Below the pieces are notes generated by a model. It was not told the DNA's origin. It saw only the letters and a program-made list of their open reading frames with translations, and ran no database searches. 64,000 nt of DNA from Ptychodera flava (lineage: Eukaryota; Hemichordata; Enteropneusta; Ptychoderidae): positions 33,614,032-33,678,031 of the forward strand of contig NC_091947.1 in the NCBI RefSeq assembly GCF_041260155.1, given 5' to 3'. Below, piece after piece: positions 61,186 to 64,000 of this stretch. The number at the start of each line of letters is the position of its first letter. The first letter of the stretch is position 1. The position numbers and the translations under genes are program-made.

Positions 61186-63101
61186 GGTAGCTACATACCT
61201 TTTAGACACTTACAGATTTTTATTTTTTTTCTAATTGAACACGTCCCAAATCCCAATAAAGTATATATTTTCTGAAAGCCCTGATATAGAACTATCCGAC
61301 CAAGCACAGTACACGGTCATTATTTGCATAAGAGTCACGTGACAAGCGTTTTGCTGAACCTTCGAAAAACCGGTTTTTCCGCCTTATACGAACACGCTGC
61401 AAGATTTCTGGTTAGAATTTCTTCATTGACAAGCCTTGACAATATCCTTCAAAAACCGTTGTCTGCAATTTTTTCCCGGAGGCTCCATTCAAATTATATG
61501 GCGTGATAATTAAAATTCCTTGCAAAGCACCTTCATCTAAGGGGCGACGTCAAAAGTTCAATGAAGGATAAAAAACTTAATTCTTTTAGTTTGGGGTGGG
61601 GGGGGGGGGTTTGACCTAAAAAAGTTTCTATCCTACAAATCGATTTAAGGTAAAAATTGCCAGGGGAATGAATATTTTGAAAAAAAGAGCAGAAATGCAC
61701 ACTTTCGTGTTGAAGCCAGCGGAGGGAGTTGTTTTAACACGGTGCAGAGCTGCACCTGGCCTAGTTAGTGTAAACAATGCAGGCGTTGGCCTCTGTTGCA
61801 CCATAGACGGTAGTTTCTCTACTGTCTATATGGTTGCACTCGGAATTTATAATTGTATTTTGCTACATTTCTGGTGCATGTGTAGTCCGCCTGAATGGAG
61901 TAGTGTGAACTGAGTTGTTACAACCACCAGGACAGTTGAGATAGTTTCTATACCTCTGGAAGGAGAAACCTGGACTTTATTGTTGTTGTTCTTGTTCATT
62001 CATTGATAAACTTCAAGTTTGTTGTTAGGATGTTGTATTTACATTTGATGAAACACAAAGTGTGTTCCCAATCTTAAGCCCCACTAGCTTTATCTTTTAG
62101 CATTATTTTTATGATTTTACTTTCAAACTAAAATAAGTTGGTGACGATGTAGTCATTTAGGTCTGTGTACACACTTATAACTACCTGCCGGGGCTATGCA
62201 ATTTTTAACAAGATAAAGATTACACTGCGATTAAATGTTCGCCCAAACTATTAAATCACAGCCCCATGCAGAAAAGCTAAAACCCTTGATACTATGCATA
62301 TCTGCACTGAAATCTTCATATAAATTGCACAGCATAGTCCAAACTGTAATGCACAAGGGTGAATGTTTTCAACTATGACATTGTATTCCTTTTTAATATT
62401 ACCAATTTTTGAAAATGCCAGGAAATCAAAATGACCGTTAAAATTTTAATTTACATGTGAAATGTTTCTGAAAGGAATGGTTCCTAATGCAGTAAAAGTC
62501 ATATCTCTTCAGAGGGTAGATTTCAGGAGGAGAGAGAATAGGTAGATAATTTGAGGTCAACAAATTTCAAGAGTTACAGCTAGTGGGGCTTTAACGATGC
62601 ATTACTTTATTTCATCCCGAAATTGACTGATCCTTAGCTTTGCTTTACATAGAAAGAGCCTGGCAACAGGTTCAATATAAGTCAATTAAGTTTCTAGGGG
62701 GGTGGGGGGGTTTGGGGAGAAACTAAGGGAATTAAGTTTTTTATCCTACATTGAACTTTGACGTCGCCCCTAACACCTTTAAGAGCGCATTAAAAAAAAA
62801 CCAAAGGCATATAAAGAAAATCCCAGACAACGGTTTGGAAGGATATTGTCAAGGCTTGTCAATGAAGAAATTCCAACCGGAATCTTGCAGCATGTTCGTA
62901 TAGGGCGGGAAAAACCGGTTTTTCGAAGGTTCAGCAAAACGCTTGTCACGTGACTCTTATGCAAATAATGACCGTGTACTGTGCTTGGTCAGATAGCTCT
63001 ATATCAGGGCTTTCAGAAAATGTATACTTTATTGGGGTTTGGGACGAGTTCAATTGAGAAAAAAATAAAAATCTGTAAGTGTCTAAAAGGTATGTAGCTA
63101 C
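61186..63101. mobile_element. Long inverted-repeat DNA element (~1.9 kb)
   Basis: Arms of roughly 330-420 bp: 61186 onward reads GGTAGCTACATACCTTTTAG, and the right arm is the complement ending at 63101. Long identical stretches (AAGAGTCACGTGACAAGCG, TTTTGCTGAACCTTCGAAAA) show recent origin. The arms weaken after about 61480, then match again at GGGGCGACGTCAAA. TTAA precedes the left end; the right flank is GTAA, so a decayed TTAA duplication is possible. The interior holds smaller inverted pairs (AAGCCCCACTAGCT at 62076 with its complement near 62577; a hairpin at 61794-61840) and G-runs. No transposase. Mirror-image 60-residue open frames in the arms are by-products. Confidence 0.75.
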
Positions 63102-64000
63102 CGTAAGCAAAGAGATTCAATCAGTATAGACATTGGTATCTTTAGTACCTTCACCATATTCTGAATATTGTTAGCTAGCTGCTTTACATTCACATTCATT
63201 TTTCAATGTTCTTGTCATTTCTTGAGTTGAGATGGATCTGCTAACAACAAGCTACAGTGTATCTCGTTTGTGCTTCGACTAACAATCAATTGTCAAGGTT
63301 TCCATCAAATGACAAGTACAGAATAATTTCAAGGTCATACAAGATAGTTCAGTGTTGATTGCCATCGTAATTGGGATTTTGTAAAACTCTATACAAGCTG
63401 TACTGCATGGATGGACCTAGATACAAATGTACGGGTAGCTGGTTAATCATCGATCATTGAATATTTCAATGTTTTATCATTTTGCTGGAACAAAATGTTG
63501 GAAAATCTGATAAAAAAAATCACTGGCATATGAGCAGCTTTCTTTGATTTTTATACCAAATGATTATCATAATCACAAGACCAGAGGATAACTTTGCACA
63601 ATACATTCACTAGTGCCAGATACTGTTTATGCCATTTTAGAAATGCGTGGTTAAAATTGTCATTGGAAAATTCCCATGACTGTGACTTGCAACAAATTTG
63701 TACATACTTGAAGTGGGTGGTTCCCGCTATCAGTCTACAGGCTATCAAATTGACATTTCTAGCTTAAATAAATATTTGTCAGATATTTTGTCTCCACTTA
63801 CACTTTCAATTGTTCAACATCACACCATTAAAAGTCAAAGACCTTTTTGATATGATATAGTCAAATTTCTCAGTACAGCCAATGATTAGTCCAATCTCTG
63901 TGTACAGGAGATACCGGTATTTGTTGCACAATGCTATAATAAATTGTACACAGCTGTTTCGATTTGATGCTAAAGTTGAAATAACATTCTGATATTACAT
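63102..64000. other. Presumed SLC39A13 intron, no exon recognised
   Basis: AT-rich DNA. A donor-like 'GTAAGT' on the minus strand near 63796 follows a sequence with stops in the usable frames, so no exon is called. SLC39A13 5' exons are expected beyond the window. Confidence 0.4.

Noticed and set aside
61324..62964. Two near-identical 60-residue frames (MHKSHVTSVLLNLRKTGFS) on opposite strands
   Set aside because: They are the mirror images of the inverted arms of one element, not paired genes.

Overview
The window looks like nuclear DNA from an invertebrate animal. It is AT-rich and intron-rich, with metazoan splice sites, interstitial TTAGGG-type repeats and many kinds of mobile-element remnants. 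Three genes are recognisable. All three lie on the minus strand in a head-to-tail row and are conserved across animals, and each resembles its vertebrate orthologue closely. A deuterostome such as a hemichordate, cephalochordate or echinoderm, or another slowly evolving marine invertebrate, is plausible, but I cannot name the species from sequence alone.

Layout from low to high coordinate. Positions 1-1060 hold diverged tandem units with telomere-like CCCTAA tracts. Positions 1060-4500 hold repeats only. UVSSA, the transcription-coupled DNA repair scaffold, is complete at 4586-14861 in 13 exons. The stretch 14862-18854 has no recognisable gene. WDR6, the partner of the tRNA anticodon-loop 2'-O-methyltransferase, runs from 18855 to 40917 in about 24 exons, with a YY1-type promoter near 41130. 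A DNA transposon (41224-43010) and featureless DNA follow. The last seven coding exons of SLC39A13 (zinc transporter ZIP13) lie at 47088-56364. Its first membrane-segment exons are absent and probably lie beyond position 64000. The rest, 56365-64000, is presumed SLC39A13 intron with a long inverted-repeat element at 61186-63101.

The three genes are housekeeping genes with unrelated jobs (DNA repair, tRNA modification, secretory-pathway zinc). Nothing suggests a functional cluster or a new multi-gene system. The unusual content is in introns and spacers. It includes two families of near-perfect foldback hairpins, one copy flanked by an exact 12-bp direct repeat; TTAA-flanked piggyBac-type MITEs; a Helitron-like element built from ~148-bp repeats; a hAT-like element with nested hairpins; a Harbinger-like element; and two minisatellites (40 bp and ~37 bp) inside SLC39A13 introns. 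WDR6 also shows two places where the reading frame cannot be joined simply, and a tandem copy of the start of one exon.

Exon boundaries were set by hand from splice signals, reading phase and remembered human orthologues. No database search was run.
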